DNA of 64,000 nt from Burkholderiaceae bacterium (GTDB lineage Bacteria > Pseudomonadota > Gammaproteobacteria > Burkholderiales > Burkholderiaceae_E): NCBI GenBank assembly GCA_021166725.1, contig JAJPES010000030.1, positions 1 to 64,000 of the forward strand, read 5' to 3'. Both the position numbers and the translations under genes were made by a program. The notes beneath the pieces were generated by a model. It was given only the letters and a program-made list of their open reading frames with translations. It did no database searches and was not told where the DNA came from. Positions within the stretch are counted from its first letter, which is position 1. Every line of letters begins with the position of its first letter. This document shows positions 16,360-26,256 of this stretch, one piece after another.

Positions 16360-19300
16360 TCAAAAGTTTTCGGTGCTGCGCACTTCGAGAAGCCGTTGCA
16401 GCGGCTTTTCACCCCATCGCCAGAACATCATCGGCGTGAGCACCGTGTCGAGCAGCGTCGAGCTGACCAGGCCGCCGAAGATGACGACGGCCACGGGGTG
16501 AAGCACTTCCTTGCCCGGTGCATCGGCCGAGAGCAACAGCGGCACCAGCGCGAATGCCGCCACCAGCGCCGTCATCAGCACCGGCGTCAGCCGCTCGAGC
16601 GAGCCGCGCACGATCATCGCCTTGCCGAAACGCTCTCCTTCGAACGCGCAAAGGTTGATGTAGTGCGAGATCTTCAGGATGCCGTTACGCGTGGCGATGC
16701 CGGTCAGCGTGATGAACCCGACCAGCGCGGCGATCGACAAGGGCTGGCCGGAGATCCACAACGCGATCACGCTGCCCACGAGCGCGAGCGGGATGTTGCC
16801 CATGATGATCAGGGTCAGAGCCGTCGAGCGATAGCGGCTGTACAGCACCAGGAAGATCATCGACAGCGACACCAGCGCCAGCATCGCGATCAGGCGTGAA
16901 GCCTGTTCCTGCGCCTGGAACTGTCCCTCCAGTGCGGTGAAGTAGCCGTCGGGCATCGGCCTGGCGGCGAGTTCGGAACGGATCGAACCGATGACGCCCG
17001 CCATGTCGCTGCCGTCGGTGTTCGCCGACACGACGATGCGTCGCCGCGCGTTCTCGCGACTCACCTGATTCGGGCCATCGCTGTCCTCGACCTCCGCCAG
17101 CCTGGACAGGGGGATATGGCCATCGGGCGTCTCGATCAGCAGGTTGGAAAGCGCGTGCATCCCGCGTCCGCTTTCGGGCAATCGAGCCACGAGGTCGAAA
17201 CGGCGGTTGCCCTCGATGATCTGCGTGATGCGCTCGCCCGCGATCATCTGTTCGAGGCCGCGCAGCAGCGCGCCGGGCGCGACCCCGTACCGTGCCGCTT
17301 CCTCGTAGTCGACGCGAATCTTCGTCTGCGGAATCCGCACCTGTTTTTCGATCTGGAGATCGGTGATGCCCGGGATTTGCGCCAGCCGCCCGCGCAGGTC
17401 CTCGGCCAGCGCGCGCAGCGTATCGAGGTCGTCGCCGTACACCTTCAAGGCGATCTGCGCGCGAACGCCCGAAAGGAGGTGGTCCAGCCGGTGCGAAATG
17501 GGTTGCCCGACGTTGCTCACGACCGGCAACCCGGCCAGGCGAGTGCGGATGTCGGTGATCACCGCTTCGCGGCCTCGTTCGGACGTCGCGAGGTCGACAT
17601 CCATTTCGGTGGAATGCACGCCTTCGGCATGCTCGTCGAGCTCGGCACGGCCGGTTCGCCGGCCGACCTGGACGACTTCCGGGACCTTCATGACGAGTTG
17701 CTCCGCGAGCGCACCGATCCGGTTGGATTCGCTCAGGGAAGTGCCCGGTTCGAGCAGCAGGCTCACGGTGAGCGTGCCTTCGTTGAACGGCGGAAGGAAC
17801 GAGCGTGGGAAGAACGGAATGGTCGCGCCCGCAGCGAGGACGACCAGCAAGGCGCAGGCAAGCAGGCTTCGGCTGTGGCCGAACGACCAGTTCAGCAGCT
17901 TCGCGTCCCATCGCTTGAGCACCCTCACCAGTGGGCTGTCGCCGTGCCCGAGCTGCTTCATCCCCGGCAAGAGGTAGTACGCCATCACGGGGGTCAGCGT
18001 GACCGAGACGATCATGCTGGCGAGGATCGACACGATGTAGGCCACGCCCAGCGGCGTGAACAACCGGCCCTCGATTCCGGGCAGCACGAACAGCGGCACG
18101 AACACCAGCACGATGATGACGGTCGCGTAGACGATGGCCGAGCGCACCTCGAGCGTTGCCTTCGCGATCACCTCGGCGACCGGACGCGGATGCTCCAGTA
18201 CACGATTCAGTCGCAGCCGGCGCAGCACGTTCTCCACGCCGACCACGGCATCGTCGACCAGCTCGCCGATCGCGATCGCCAGGCCGCCGAGCGTCATCGT
18301 GTTGATCGACAGACCGAAGTAACGGAAGACGAGCGCCGTCGCGAGCAACGATACGGGAATCGCGGTCAGTGAGATCAGCGTCGTGCGGACGTTCAGCAGG
18401 AACAGGAACAGGATCACCGCGACCAGAATCGCCCCGTCGCGCAGCGCCTCCTCGACGTTGCCAACCGACCGCTCGATGAAGTCGGCTTGCCGGAACAGGA
18501 ATTGCGGCGCGTCGACGCCGGCGGGGCGCGACTTCGCCAGATCCGCGACGGCCCGCTCGACTTCCCTCGTGAGCGTCACGCTATCTGCGGACGGCTGCTT
18601 CTGCACGGACAGGATCACCGCGGGCTTGCCGTTGTAGCCGGCGTCGCCGCGCTTGATCGCCGGGGCGATGGCAACCTTCGCGACCTGGCGGAGCAGAACG
18701 CGCTGGCCATTCGTCACCGAAACCACCAGGTTCTGCAGATCCTCGATACGCGAGGTGCGCCCGATCTGGCGGATCAGGTACTCGCGTCCTTGTGCCTCGA
18801 GGAACCCGCCGCTGGTATTGGCGCCGAAGTCCTTCAACGCGGCATCGACCCGCTCGCGTGCGACGCCGAGTGCCTGAAGCTGCTCCGGGCGGATCTCGAC
18901 CCGGTACTGGCGCACTTCGCCGCCGATGGCGATCGCCTGGGCGATGCCGGGTATCGTCAGCAGGCGCGGCCGGACTACCCAATCCGCGTATTCGCGCACC
19001 TGCATCGGGCTGACCTTCTCCGGGTCGGCCGGCAAGGCGATCAGCAGGATTTCGCCCATGATCGAGGAGATCGGCCCCAGTTGCGGGACGACGTCCGGCG
19101 GCAACTGCTCGCGAACAAGGTTCAGGCGTTCGGTGATCTGCTGCCGATTCCGGTAGATGTCCGATCCCCATTCGAACTCGACGTAGACGATCGACAGCCC
19201 GATGCCGGAGACCGAGCGCACGCGCGTGACGCCTGGCATGCCGTTCATGCTCGACTCGATGGGAAACGTGACGAGCTGCTCGACCTCTTCGGGCGCCATG

Positions 19301-19464
19301 CCACCGGCCTCGGTCATCAGCGTGACGGTCGGCTTGTTCAGGTCGGGGAATACGTCGACCGGCATCTGGCGCAACGTGATCGCGCCGTAGACGACGAGCA
19401 GCAGCGAGACCGCCAGGACGATGAGCCGCTGCTTCAGGCTGGTGTTGACGAGGAATTCGAACAC
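16360..19464 (-). CDS. cusA: Heavy-metal RND efflux pump, CusA type
   Basis: A 1034-residue inner-membrane proton/metal antiporter, forming a trans-envelope pump with the adaptor and outer-membrane genes upstream. Typical RND features are the N-terminal helix, MPVDVFPDLNKPTV, the porter domains and twelve helices. The TM4 motif AIGELVDDAVVGVEN fits the AxGxxxDxAxxxxEN pattern of the Cu(I)/Ag(I) subgroup (HME4) rather than the DFG pattern of Zn/Co/Cd pumps. GTG 19464 follows the cusB stop by one base. The longer frame upstream overlaps cusB and is rejected. Confidence 0.92.
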   Translation of the reverse strand: MFEFLVNTSLKQRLIVLAVSLLLVVYGAITLRQMPVDVFPDLNKPTVTLMTEAGGMAPEEVEQLVTFPIESSMNGMPGVTRVRSVSGIGLSIVYVEFEWGSDIYRNRQQITERLNLVREQLPPDVVPQLGPISSIMGEILLIALPADPEKVSPMQVREYADWVVRPRLLTIPGIAQAIAIGGEVRQYRVEIRPEQLQALGVARERVDAALKDFGANTSGGFLEAQGREYLIRQIGRTSRIEDLQNLVVSVTNGQRVLLRQVAKVAIAPAIKRGDAGYNGKPAVILSVQKQPSADSVTLTREVERAVADLAKSRPAGVDAPQFLFRQADFIERSVGNVEEALRDGAILVAVILFLFLLNVRTTLISLTAIPVSLLATALVFRYFGLSINTMTLGGLAIAIGELVDDAVVGVENVLRRLRLNRVLEHPRPVAEVIAKATLEVRSAIVYATVIIVLVFVPLFVLPGIEGRLFTPLGVAYIVSILASMIVSVTLTPVMAYYLLPGMKQLGHGDSPLVRVLKRWDAKLLNWSFGHSRSLLACALLVVLAAGATIPFFPRSFLPPFNEGTLTVSLLLEPGTSLSESNRIGALAEQLVMKVPEVVQVGRRTGRAELDEHAEGVHSTEMDVDLATSERGREAVITDIRTRLAGLPVVSNVGQPISHRLDHLLSGVRAQIALKVYGDDLDTLRALAEDLRGRLAQIPGITDLQIEKQVRIPQTKIRVDYEEAARYGVAPGALLRGLEQMIAGERITQIIEGNRRFDLVARLPESGRGMHALSNLLIETPDGHIPLSRLAEVEDSDGPNQVSRENARRRIVVSANTDGSDMAGVIGSIRSELAARPMPDGYFTALEGQFQAQEQASRLIAMLALVSLSMIFLVLYSRYRSTALTLIIMGNIPLALVGSVIALWISGQPLSIAALVGFITLTGIATRNGILKISHYINLCAFEGERFGKAMIVRGSLERLTPVLMTALVAAFALVPLLLSADAPGKEVLHPVAVVIFGGLVSSTLLDTVLTPMMFWRWGEKPLQRLLEVRSTENF

Positions 19465-19465
19465 G

Positions 19466-20614
19466 TCAGCGAACCTGTGCGAGCAGGCTCGCGCCCGAAA
19501 CGACGACCCGGTCGCCGGTGGCGACACCGGAGGTCACGACGACGGTTTGCGCGTCCAGCTGCTCAGACTCGACGCGCCGAGGAGTGAACTGCTCGGGACC
19601 GGAATGGACCCAGACGATGACCTCGCCCGCCCGATTGCGCACCAGCGCCTCCTGCGGGACGGCGATCCCCGTTACGGTGGCGTCGGTGCGGGCGATCACC
19701 TGCAGCGGCTGTCCGATTGCCAACGGGACCTCGGCGGATTGAGCCCGGAAAAGCAGTGGCAGCGTCTGCCCGCGCAACTGCCGGCCGGCACCGACGAACT
19801 GCAGTTCCAGTGTGCGGCCTGCGACGACCGCACTCGCGCTCGCCACGCCGTTGGCAAGCACCGGGTCGTACGCGAGCGCCTCGACCGCCAGGCGCGCCGG
19901 ATCGACGATCTCGAAGAGGACCTCGCGTGACTCCACGATCTGCCCCGCCACCGCAGCTGTCGCGCTCACCACACCCGATACCGGTGCTCGCAGCGGCTCG
20001 CGTGAGTGCAGTCCGGTGGCCACGGCGGCGCGGCGCGCCTGCAGCGATTTCAGTTCGACCCGCGCGGCTTCGATGTCCTTGCGCGGGATCGTGCCTTCGA
20101 GTTGCTCGTACCGCGCGACCTTGCTTCCCGCGATCTCGAGCTGCGCATCGAGCGTGGCAACTTCCGCCTGCTGGCTGCTACGCTGGATATTGCCGATCGT
20201 CGGCTGCACCCACGCCAGCACTTCGCCTTTCCTGACGCGTTGCCCGAGCACGGGCAGGCCCTTTGGACCCGCTTCGATGCGTCCGGCCTGGCTCGTCTGG
20301 ACACGTCCGCCGGCGTTCGGATCGGCGACGACCTTTCCGCTGAGCTGCACGGTAACGGCGAGCTCTTCCGACTTCATCAGGCGTGTGCGCAGGCCGAGCC
20401 GATACTGGACCGGTTTGGGCACGAAGAGACTCCCATCGGTCTCGCGTCGTGCCGCGACACCGTCGTCCATACCGACGGCAGGGCTCGTGGTCTTGTCGGC
20501 GACAGCGGGAGCCGCGGCTGGCTGCTCGTGGTCTTCGTCGCCGTGAGCTGCGGCAGACGTAGCTGCGAGAGCAATTGCCGCAGCGAAAAGCACGGCGCGA
20601 TAGGGCGAGGTCAT
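19466..20614 (-). CDS. cusB: RND periplasmic adaptor (membrane fusion protein), CusB-like
   Basis: A 382-residue HlyD-family adaptor linking the RND pump to the outer-membrane channel. It has a signal peptide (YRAVLFAAAIALAATSAAA), a His-rich N-terminus (HGDEDHEQP), a lipoyl-type half motif (GRIEAGPKGLPVLGQRVRKG), a coiled-coil hairpin about residues 145-200, and beta-barrel domains ending GDRVVVSGASLLAQ. ATG 20614 overlaps the upstream stop by 4 bases. Context and a CusA-type pump suggest Cu(I)/Ag(I). Confidence 0.88.
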   Translation of the reverse strand: MTSPYRAVLFAAAIALAATSAAAHGDEDHEQPAAAPAVADKTTSPAVGMDDGVAARRETDGSLFVPKPVQYRLGLRTRLMKSEELAVTVQLSGKVVADPNAGGRVQTSQAGRIEAGPKGLPVLGQRVRKGEVLAWVQPTIGNIQRSSQQAEVATLDAQLEIAGSKVARYEQLEGTIPRKDIEAARVELKSLQARRAAVATGLHSREPLRAPVSGVVSATAAVAGQIVESREVLFEIVDPARLAVEALAYDPVLANGVASASAVVAGRTLELQFVGAGRQLRGQTLPLLFRAQSAEVPLAIGQPLQVIARTDATVTGIAVPQEALVRNRAGEVIVWVHSGPEQFTPRRVESEQLDAQTVVVTSGVATGDRVVVSGASLLAQVR

Positions 20615-21162
20615 GGCGTGGTTCCCTCGATTCCGGGTTTCCGGCTTCTGCGACGCACAGCAACCAACCCCACCCCGGCAAAGAGCAGCGCGCCGGAGGC
20701 GCCCCATAGGGCGGCGCGATCCCATGAAGTCGGGCGAGTCGAGGACGGCAGCGCCGCCGCAGCTTGCGCAGGCACCTCGAGTGTGACGCTCATCAGGTCG
20801 GCCGCGTCCTCGGCTTCGACCGCGATCGTCATCGGATATTTCCCCGGCAGGGCAAAGTGTTCCGTGTCGACCCGGTACACGCCGGGTTCCACCGGTTGGG
20901 CATCGGTTTTCAATGCGCCGCTTTCCACTTCGATCCGGGCGCCCGTCACCGGCTCGTTCGTTTCGGCACGATCCAGATACAGGGTCAACCCGCCGTGGCG
21001 TGCGGCTACGAGCACGCCGAACGTCTCGGTAACGGTCGCCGCACGCGGAGCGACTTCGGTGGCAGCAGCCGTCGGCGCGGGCGCTCCATGGTCCTCGCCT
21101 TCGTGGGCCCAGGCGGGCAGCGCCAGCGCGATCGAGATCAGGAATGGGGCAATCCGTTTCAT
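20611..21162 (-). CDS. Membrane-anchored periplasmic protein between cusC and cusB
   Basis: A 183-residue protein with a signal peptide (APFLISIALALPAWA), a mature start HEGEDHGAPAPT, a beta-rich domain (GLTLYLDRAETNEPVTGARI) and a C-terminal membrane helix (ALWGASGALLFAGVGLVAV) followed by RRRSRK. The domain resembles FixH/YtkA-like folds. Overlapping starts and stops with both neighbours show tight coupling within the efflux operon. It may bind the metal or help assemble the pump. No established name. Confidence 0.68.
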   Translation of the reverse strand: MKRIAPFLISIALALPAWAHEGEDHGAPAPTAAATEVAPRAATVTETFGVLVAARHGGLTLYLDRAETNEPVTGARIEVESGALKTDAQPVEPGVYRVDTEHFALPGKYPMTIAVEAEDAADLMSVTLEVPAQAAAALPSSTRPTSWDRAALWGASGALLFAGVGLVAVRRRSRKPGIEGTTP

Positions 21163-22382
21163 GGCAGCACTCCAAGGGCTTGATACAGCTGCGAGCGGGC
21201 CGCGTCGCTCGCCACGCGCTGGCGCGCGTCGAGGGCCTGCGCATCCAGCGCGGTGGCGCGCATGCGCAGCAATGTGGTCAGGTCGGTTTCGCCGAGGGCG
21301 AACGAACGCTCGATCAATTGCAGGTTTTCCGCCGTGAGTTCGCGCCGGCGCTGGGCGGTTGCGAGCTGCCGTTCAGCAGCTTCGAGCGCCGCACGCGCAC
21401 GCTCGACTTCGACGGCGAGCCTGGCATCGGTCAACGCAAGTTCGGCGTCGGCCCTCGAAGCGTCGGCCAGTGCGGCGGCGGTCTGCTGTCGCACTTGCGC
21501 ACCCGAGGAAAAGGGGATCGTCACCTTCAAGCCGATTGCATTTGAGAACGGCTCTGCGCCGTCGCCGCGGTCGCGTTCCATGCGCACGGCCAATTTCGGC
21601 GCATCGCGATCGGACCTGGTGGCGACCAGCAGCGCCGCGCGGGCCAGTTCCGAGGCCGTGGCCGCCGCGAGGCGTTCGGGATGATTCAGCAACGACGCTG
21701 CTCCCGGCTCCCGGTTTTCGGCGGTGAGCACGCTCGGCGGTTCAATGCCGGTCAATGTCCGGTATTTCGCTTCGGCACCCAGCACGGCGGTCTGCGCGTC
21801 GACCGCTTCGGCTTCGGCCGCCAGGCGCTCGTTGCGCGCGAGATTCGCATCCGTGCGTGCCAGCTCGCCTGCCTCGAAGCGGCGCAGTACATCCGACTCC
21901 AACGTGCGCGCCGTAGTGACTCGACGCAACGCGAGATCGCGCGCATTGCGCGCCGCCGCCAGTGCCCACCAGGTCGCGCGCACATCACCGGCGACCAGCA
22001 GTCGTAGCGCAGCCTCTTGCGCGTCGACGTCCGCGATGGCGCTGCGGGCATGCGCCTGCCGGGCCGCTTGCTGGCCCGGTAGCCATAACGGCACCCCGAC
22101 CTCGACTTCCCACTTCTCTGCACCCCGGTTTCGGTTCAACCGATCGCTCTGCGCCGACAACGAAGCGGCCGCCGGACCGGCAGTCATCCCGGCGGCGACC
22201 TCGGCACGCGCGCGCGCCTCGGCATCACGCGCGTCCAGGCTGGACGCGAGCGGATATCGCGCCCATGCCCGCTCGAACGCGTCGGAAAGGCCCTGAGCGC
22301 GAGCAGTTGCAACGCCGAGGGCAAGCGAAGCGGTAATCGCAAGGTTCAGGCAGGCGCGTCGGGCTCGTTTCATGGGCGCCAT
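21159..22382 (-). CDS. cusC: Outer-membrane efflux channel (TolC/CusC family)
   Basis: A 407-residue TolC-family protein with a signal peptide (LNLAITASLALGVATARA) and two long alpha-hairpin repeats rich in Ala, Glu and Arg (ARARAEVAAGMTAG, ELARTDANLARNERLAAEAE). It should trimerise to form the exit duct for the Cus pump. The start could be 22382 (MAPMKRARR) or 22373. It is the first gene of the leftward operon cusC, small protein, cusB, cusA, small protein, P-type ATPase. The operon faces cusR across a perfect inverted repeat. Confidence 0.85.
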   Translation of the reverse strand: MAPMKRARRACLNLAITASLALGVATARAQGLSDAFERAWARYPLASSLDARDAEARARAEVAAGMTAGPAAASLSAQSDRLNRNRGAEKWEVEVGVPLWLPGQQAARQAHARSAIADVDAQEAALRLLVAGDVRATWWALAAARNARDLALRRVTTARTLESDVLRRFEAGELARTDANLARNERLAAEAEAVDAQTAVLGAEAKYRTLTGIEPPSVLTAENREPGAASLLNHPERLAAATASELARAALLVATRSDRDAPKLAVRMERDRGDGAEPFSNAIGLKVTIPFSSGAQVRQQTAAALADASRADAELALTDARLAVEVERARAALEAAERQLATAQRRRELTAENLQLIERSFALGETDLTTLLRMRATALDAQALDARQRVASDAARSQLYQALGVLP

Positions 22383-22418
22383 GGTGCGGCCCCGATTTCG
22401 ACACGGTCCTGACCCTCC

Positions 22419-22436
22419 GATTACATCTTTGTAATC
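22419..22436. promoter_or_regulatory. Candidate CusR box between cusC and cusR
   Basis: GATTACA-TCTT-TGTAATC is a perfect 7-bp inverted repeat with a 4-base spacer, 37 bp before cusC and 86 bp before cusR. Near-copies stand before copA (23250) and before the response-regulator remnant (32216). A CACAAT -10-like hexamer lies at 22463-22468 towards cusR. Confidence 0.78.
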
Positions 22437-22521
22437 GTCGGCTGGGCGCAACTCGCCGCATGCACAATCGGCGCGTGTGCATGCAGGAACGCATGCGAAC
22501 CGACTGGAACAGAGACTGTCG

Positions 22522-23202
22522 ATGAAGATCCTGATCGTCGAGGATGAGCGCAAGACGGGCGATTACCTGAGTCAGGGCTTGAGCGAAGCCGGATTCGTGA
22601 CGGACCTGACTCGAACGGGAACCGATGGCGTGCATCACGCGCTGCACGCCGACTACGATCTGCTGGTGCTCGATGTAATGCTTCCCGGGATCGACGGGTG
22701 GGAAGTCCTGCGCCGGGTGCGAGCGGCGGGCAAGACGATGCCGGTACTGTTCCTCACCGCGCGCGATCAGGTCGACGATCGAGTGAAGGGGCTCGAGCTC
22801 GGAGCAGACGACTACCTGGTGAAGCCGTTCGCATTCTCGGAACTTCTCGCCCGGGTGCGCACGTTGTTGCGCAGGGGCACGGCACGCGAGCCGGAGCGCT
22901 TGCACATAGCCGATCTCGAGCTCGATCTGCTTCGCCGCAGAGCGACCCGTGCGGGCAAACGCATCGACCTCACGGCCAAGGAGTTCTCGTTGCTCGAGCT
23001 CCTGCTGCGCCGTCAGGGCGAGGTGCTGCCCCGCTCGCTGATCGCTTCGCAGGTGTGGGACATGAACTTCGACAGCGACACCAACGTGATCGAAGTCGCC
23101 GTCCGCCGGCTGCGCGCGAAGATCGACGATGACTTCGAGCCGAAGCTGATCCACACCGTGCGCGGAATGGGGTATGTGCTCGAACCACCGGAAGCGGCAT
23201 GA
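22522..23202 (+). CDS. cusR: Copper-responsive response regulator (CusR/CopR type)
   Basis: A 226-residue OmpR-family regulator. The receiver domain has the acidic pocket (VEDER), phospho-Asp in [10 protein letters not shown], Thr in LFLTARD and Lys in DYLVKPFAF. The C-terminal winged helix reads [20 protein letters not shown] with the recognition region [14 protein letters not shown]. It is divergent from the cus efflux operon. No kinase gene follows; the matching CusS-like kinase is at 30624-32021, so the pair is split. Confidence 0.92.
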   Translation: MKILIVEDERKTGDYLSQGLSEAGFVTDLTRTGTDGVHHALHADYDLLVLDVMLPGIDGWEVLRRVRAAGKTMPVLFLTARDQVDDRVKGLELGADDYLVKPFAFSELLARVRTLLRRGTAREPERLHIADLELDLLRRRATRAGKRIDLTAKEFSLLELLLRRQGEVLPRSLIASQVWDMNFDSDTNVIEVAVRRLRAKIDDDFEPKLIHTVRGMGYVLEPPEAA

Positions 23203-23249
23203 AGCGGCCTCGCGAGTTCCCCGAGGCCGCGTCGCGGCGATGACCGGGA

Positions 23250-23267
23250 GGTTACGCGCCTGTAATC
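23250..23267. promoter_or_regulatory. Candidate CusR box upstream of copA
   Basis: GGTTACG-CGCC-TGTAATC matches the 7-4-7 box at 22419 in the right half and in TTAC of the left half. It lies 110 bp before the copA start, with a CAGAAT -10-like hexamer at 23300-23305. The rest of the gap 23203-23377 shows no gene. Confidence 0.65.
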
Positions 23268-23377
23268 CGCTCGCCATCTTCGCGACGGGTAGCGCGCCGC
23301 AGAATGTTGCGTTCAGACGCGGGCGACGCTCCGCGGCTGCGACGCGTCGTTCCCGCCTTTGGATGGAGCTCGCCCAA

Positions 23378-25204
23378 ATGAAGAGACATTCCTTTCCACC
23401 TGTTGGATCGGCGCTTGCGTTGCCGATCGCTTCGCGTCGCCGTTTCGTACAAGGCCTTGCTGCGAGTGGCGTCCTCCTCGGGTCCGCAGCTTCTCTTGCG
23501 GACCGGGCATGGTCGCAAAACGGCAATGCAGCCACGGGATCCGCACCCGTGCTACGAGGGACCGAGTTCGAGCTCGTCATTGCCGAATCGCCGGTGAACT
23601 TCACCGGCACTGCGCGCGTCGCCACCACGATCAATGGTTCGATTCCGGCGCCGACGTTGTATTGGCGCGAGGGCGACACCATCACGATTCGTGTCACGAA
23701 CCGACTCACGCAAGCAACCTCGATCCACTGGCACGGAATCCTGCTGCCTTTTCGAATGGACGGAGTGCCCGGTATCAGCTTTCCAGGCATCGCGCCCGGT
23801 GAGACCTTCATGTATCGGTTCCGCGTTCAGCAAGGCGGCACCTACTGGTACCACTCGCACTCCGGGATGCAGGAGCAGACCGGCATGTACGGCGCGATCG
23901 TCATCGAGCCGGCGGATGGCGAACGGATCCGCGCGAACCGTGACTACGTCGTGCAGCTGTCGGACTGGACCGACGAGGATCCGATGCGCGTGCTCGCGAA
24001 ACTCAAGGTCCAGAGCGACGTCTACAACTTCAACCAGCCCACGGTCGTCGATTTCCTTCGCGACGTATCCCACGAGGGGATGCGTGCAGCCCTGGACAAG
24101 CGGCAGATGTGGAACGAGATGCGGATGAATCCGACCGATCTGGCCGATCTGTCCACCTACGCGCTCACCTACCTGATCAACGGCATTACGCCCGCGGGTA
24201 ACTGGACCGCCTTGTTCCGACCCGGCGAACGCGTGCGCCTGCGCTTCATCAACGGCGCGGCGAACACGTTCTACGACGTGCGCATTCCGGGACTGAAACT
24301 GACCGTCGTCCAGGCCGATGGAGTCGATGTCGAGCCGGTCACCGTCGACGAGTTTCGCTTCGGACCCGGTGAAACCTACGATGTTCTCGTCGAGCCCTCG
24401 CAGGACGCTCATACGATCTTCGCGCAGGCGATGGATCGAACCGGCTATGCGCGCGGAACGCTCGCATCCCGCCCGGGGCTCGTTGCACCGGTGCCTGCGC
24501 TCGATCCGGTGCAGTGGCTGACGATGGCCGACATGATGGGCGGCATGGACCACGACTCGGGCATGGCCGCGGACACGCAGCACGGCAACCATGGCGCCTC
24601 GATGAACCAGGGCGCAGCGATGCACCGAGGCAACGCGATGAGCCACGGCGCACACGGAACCGATTCGCGAGCGCCGGCCTCGGCCGCGGTGCACCACGCG
24701 AGCACCGAGTACGGTGCGAGCACCGACATGCGCGTCGATATGCCGCGGACGAACCTCGACGACCCGGGTGTCGGGCTGCGCGACACCGGCCGGCGCGTCC
24801 TGACGCTGGCCGACCTACACACGATCGGCGGGCCGATCGATCCGAGGGGACCGGAACGCGAGGTCGAGCTGCACCTCACCGGGAACATGGAGCGCTACAC
24901 CTGGTCGTTCGACGGACTGGAGTTCGGCCGATCCACGCCGGTTCGCTTCCGCTACGGCGAGCGGCTACGCGTCATCCTGCACAACGACACGATGATGACG
25001 CACCCGATGCACATGCACGGGATGTGGAGCGAACTCGAGTCGCCGGACGGCCGTTTTCAGGTGCGCCGGCACACCATCCCGGTTCAGTCCGCACAACGAA
25101 TCAGCTTCCTCGTGACCGCTGACGCCCTCGGTCGCTGGGCCTGGCATTGCCATCTGTCGTTTCACATGGACATGGGAATGTTCCGCGAAGTCGTCGTGGC
25201 CTGA
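23378..25204 (+). CDS. copA: CopA/PcoA-type multicopper oxidase
   Basis: A 608-residue periplasmic oxidase of the CopA/PcoA copper-resistance family. A Tat signal is visible (ASRRRFVQGLAASGVLLG). Copper-site motifs are IHWHGILLPF, YWYHSHSG, HPMHMHGMW and WAWHCHLSFHMDMGMF. A Met/His-rich insert about residues 385-450 (MGGMDHDSGM, MHRGNAMSHGAHG) is typical of CopA and binds extra copper. GGAG stands ahead of ATG 23378. It starts the rightward operon copA-copB-cupredoxin-P-ATPase-cytochrome, behind a CusR-like box. Confidence 0.93.
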   Translation: MKRHSFPPVGSALALPIASRRRFVQGLAASGVLLGSAASLADRAWSQNGNAATGSAPVLRGTEFELVIAESPVNFTGTARVATTINGSIPAPTLYWREGDTITIRVTNRLTQATSIHWHGILLPFRMDGVPGISFPGIAPGETFMYRFRVQQGGTYWYHSHSGMQEQTGMYGAIVIEPADGERIRANRDYVVQLSDWTDEDPMRVLAKLKVQSDVYNFNQPTVVDFLRDVSHEGMRAALDKRQMWNEMRMNPTDLADLSTYALTYLINGITPAGNWTALFRPGERVRLRFINGAANTFYDVRIPGLKLTVVQADGVDVEPVTVDEFRFGPGETYDVLVEPSQDAHTIFAQAMDRTGYARGTLASRPGLVAPVPALDPVQWLTMADMMGGMDHDSGMAADTQHGNHGASMNQGAAMHRGNAMSHGAHGTDSRAPASAAVHHASTEYGASTDMRVDMPRTNLDDPGVGLRDTGRRVLTLADLHTIGGPIDPRGPEREVELHLTGNMERYTWSFDGLEFGRSTPVRFRYGERLRVILHNDTMMTHPMHMHGMWSELESPDGRFQVRRHTIPVQSAQRISFLVTADALGRWAWHCHLSFHMDMGMFREVVVA

Positions 25205-25225
25205 GTCGAGATCGGAAACAGAACA

Positions 25226-26215
25226 ATGACGAACAAAACCACTCTGCTCGCCGCAACGGCGACCGTGCTGGTCCTGTCCGGGAGCGTGTTCGCGCAGGGC
25301 GCTCCCGCTGGGGCAGCCGATCATGGAACGCACCATGGCGCCGCAACGACCCCGTCGGAGCGCGCGTCGCCTCCGTCGGAGGCCGCGCCGACGGCTTCCG
25401 ATCCTCCCTCGGTCGCGCCTGCGCCCGCGACCGGAGAACAGCCGGCAATAAACCATGGCGAGATGCAGATGCAGGGCGGCTCCCCGCCGCCGGACGCACG
25501 CGATCCGCACGCCTACTCCGATGGTTTCGTGCGCGGCTCAGGGAAGTACTCGCTGGAGCCCGGCTTGCGCCTGCGATTGGGCGACGAGCACCGTTACAGC
25601 GCGCTGCTGGTGAACCGGCTCGAGCGCAGCTATGGCGAGGACGACAACGCCACAGCCTTTGACGCGCAGGCCTGGTTCGGCACGAGCTACGACCGGCTGG
25701 TCGTGAAGGCCGAGGGCGAGCGATCGCGCGGCGAACTGGAGCACGCGCGCACGGAACTGCTTTGGGGCCACGCACTCGCAGCCTATTGGGATGCGCAGCT
25801 CGGCATTCGCTACGACAGCGGCGAAGGACCGAACCGCGAGTGGCTCGCCGTAGGTATTCAGGGCCTTGCGCCGTACTGGTTCGAACTCGACGCGGCCGCC
25901 TATCTGGGAGCCGGCGGACGAACCGCACTGCGCTTCGAAGCCGAGTACGAACTGCTGATCACGCAACGCCTGATCCTGCAGCCTCGCATCGAGCTCAACG
26001 CATACGGAAAGAGCGACCCGGATCGCGGGATCGGCAGCGGCCTTTCGGATGTCGCTGCCGGGCTGCGGCTGCGCTACGAGATCACGCGCCAGTTCGCGCC
26101 GTACATCGGCGTCGAATGGGTGAGCAGGTACGGCGAGACGAAAGATCTCTTGCGTGAGGCCGGCGGACGGGGCAGCGACACGCGTCTGGTCGCCGGGGTT
26201 CGCTTCTGGTTCTGA
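25226..26215 (+). CDS. copB: Outer-membrane copper-resistance protein CopB
   Basis: A 329-residue CopB/PcoB-family protein. The signal peptide (LLAATATVLVLSGSVFA) is followed by a His/Met/Pro-rich linker (DHGTHHG, NHGEMQMQGG). From about residue 90 comes the conserved barrel domain (DPHAYSDGFVRGSGKY, LLVNRLERSYGEDDN, ending LVAGVRFWF with a terminal Phe typical of outer-membrane barrels). It lies 21 bp after copA. Confidence 0.92.
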   Translation: MTNKTTLLAATATVLVLSGSVFAQGAPAGAADHGTHHGAATTPSERASPPSEAAPTASDPPSVAPAPATGEQPAINHGEMQMQGGSPPPDARDPHAYSDGFVRGSGKYSLEPGLRLRLGDEHRYSALLVNRLERSYGEDDNATAFDAQAWFGTSYDRLVVKAEGERSRGELEHARTELLWGHALAAYWDAQLGIRYDSGEGPNREWLAVGIQGLAPYWFELDAAAYLGAGGRTALRFEAEYELLITQRLILQPRIELNAYGKSDPDRGIGSGLSDVAAGLRLRYEITRQFAPYIGVEWVSRYGETKDLLREAGGRGSDTRLVAGVRFWF

Positions 26216-26256
26216 ATGGCGACCACATTTCGATTCCCTACTCCAGACACAGGACG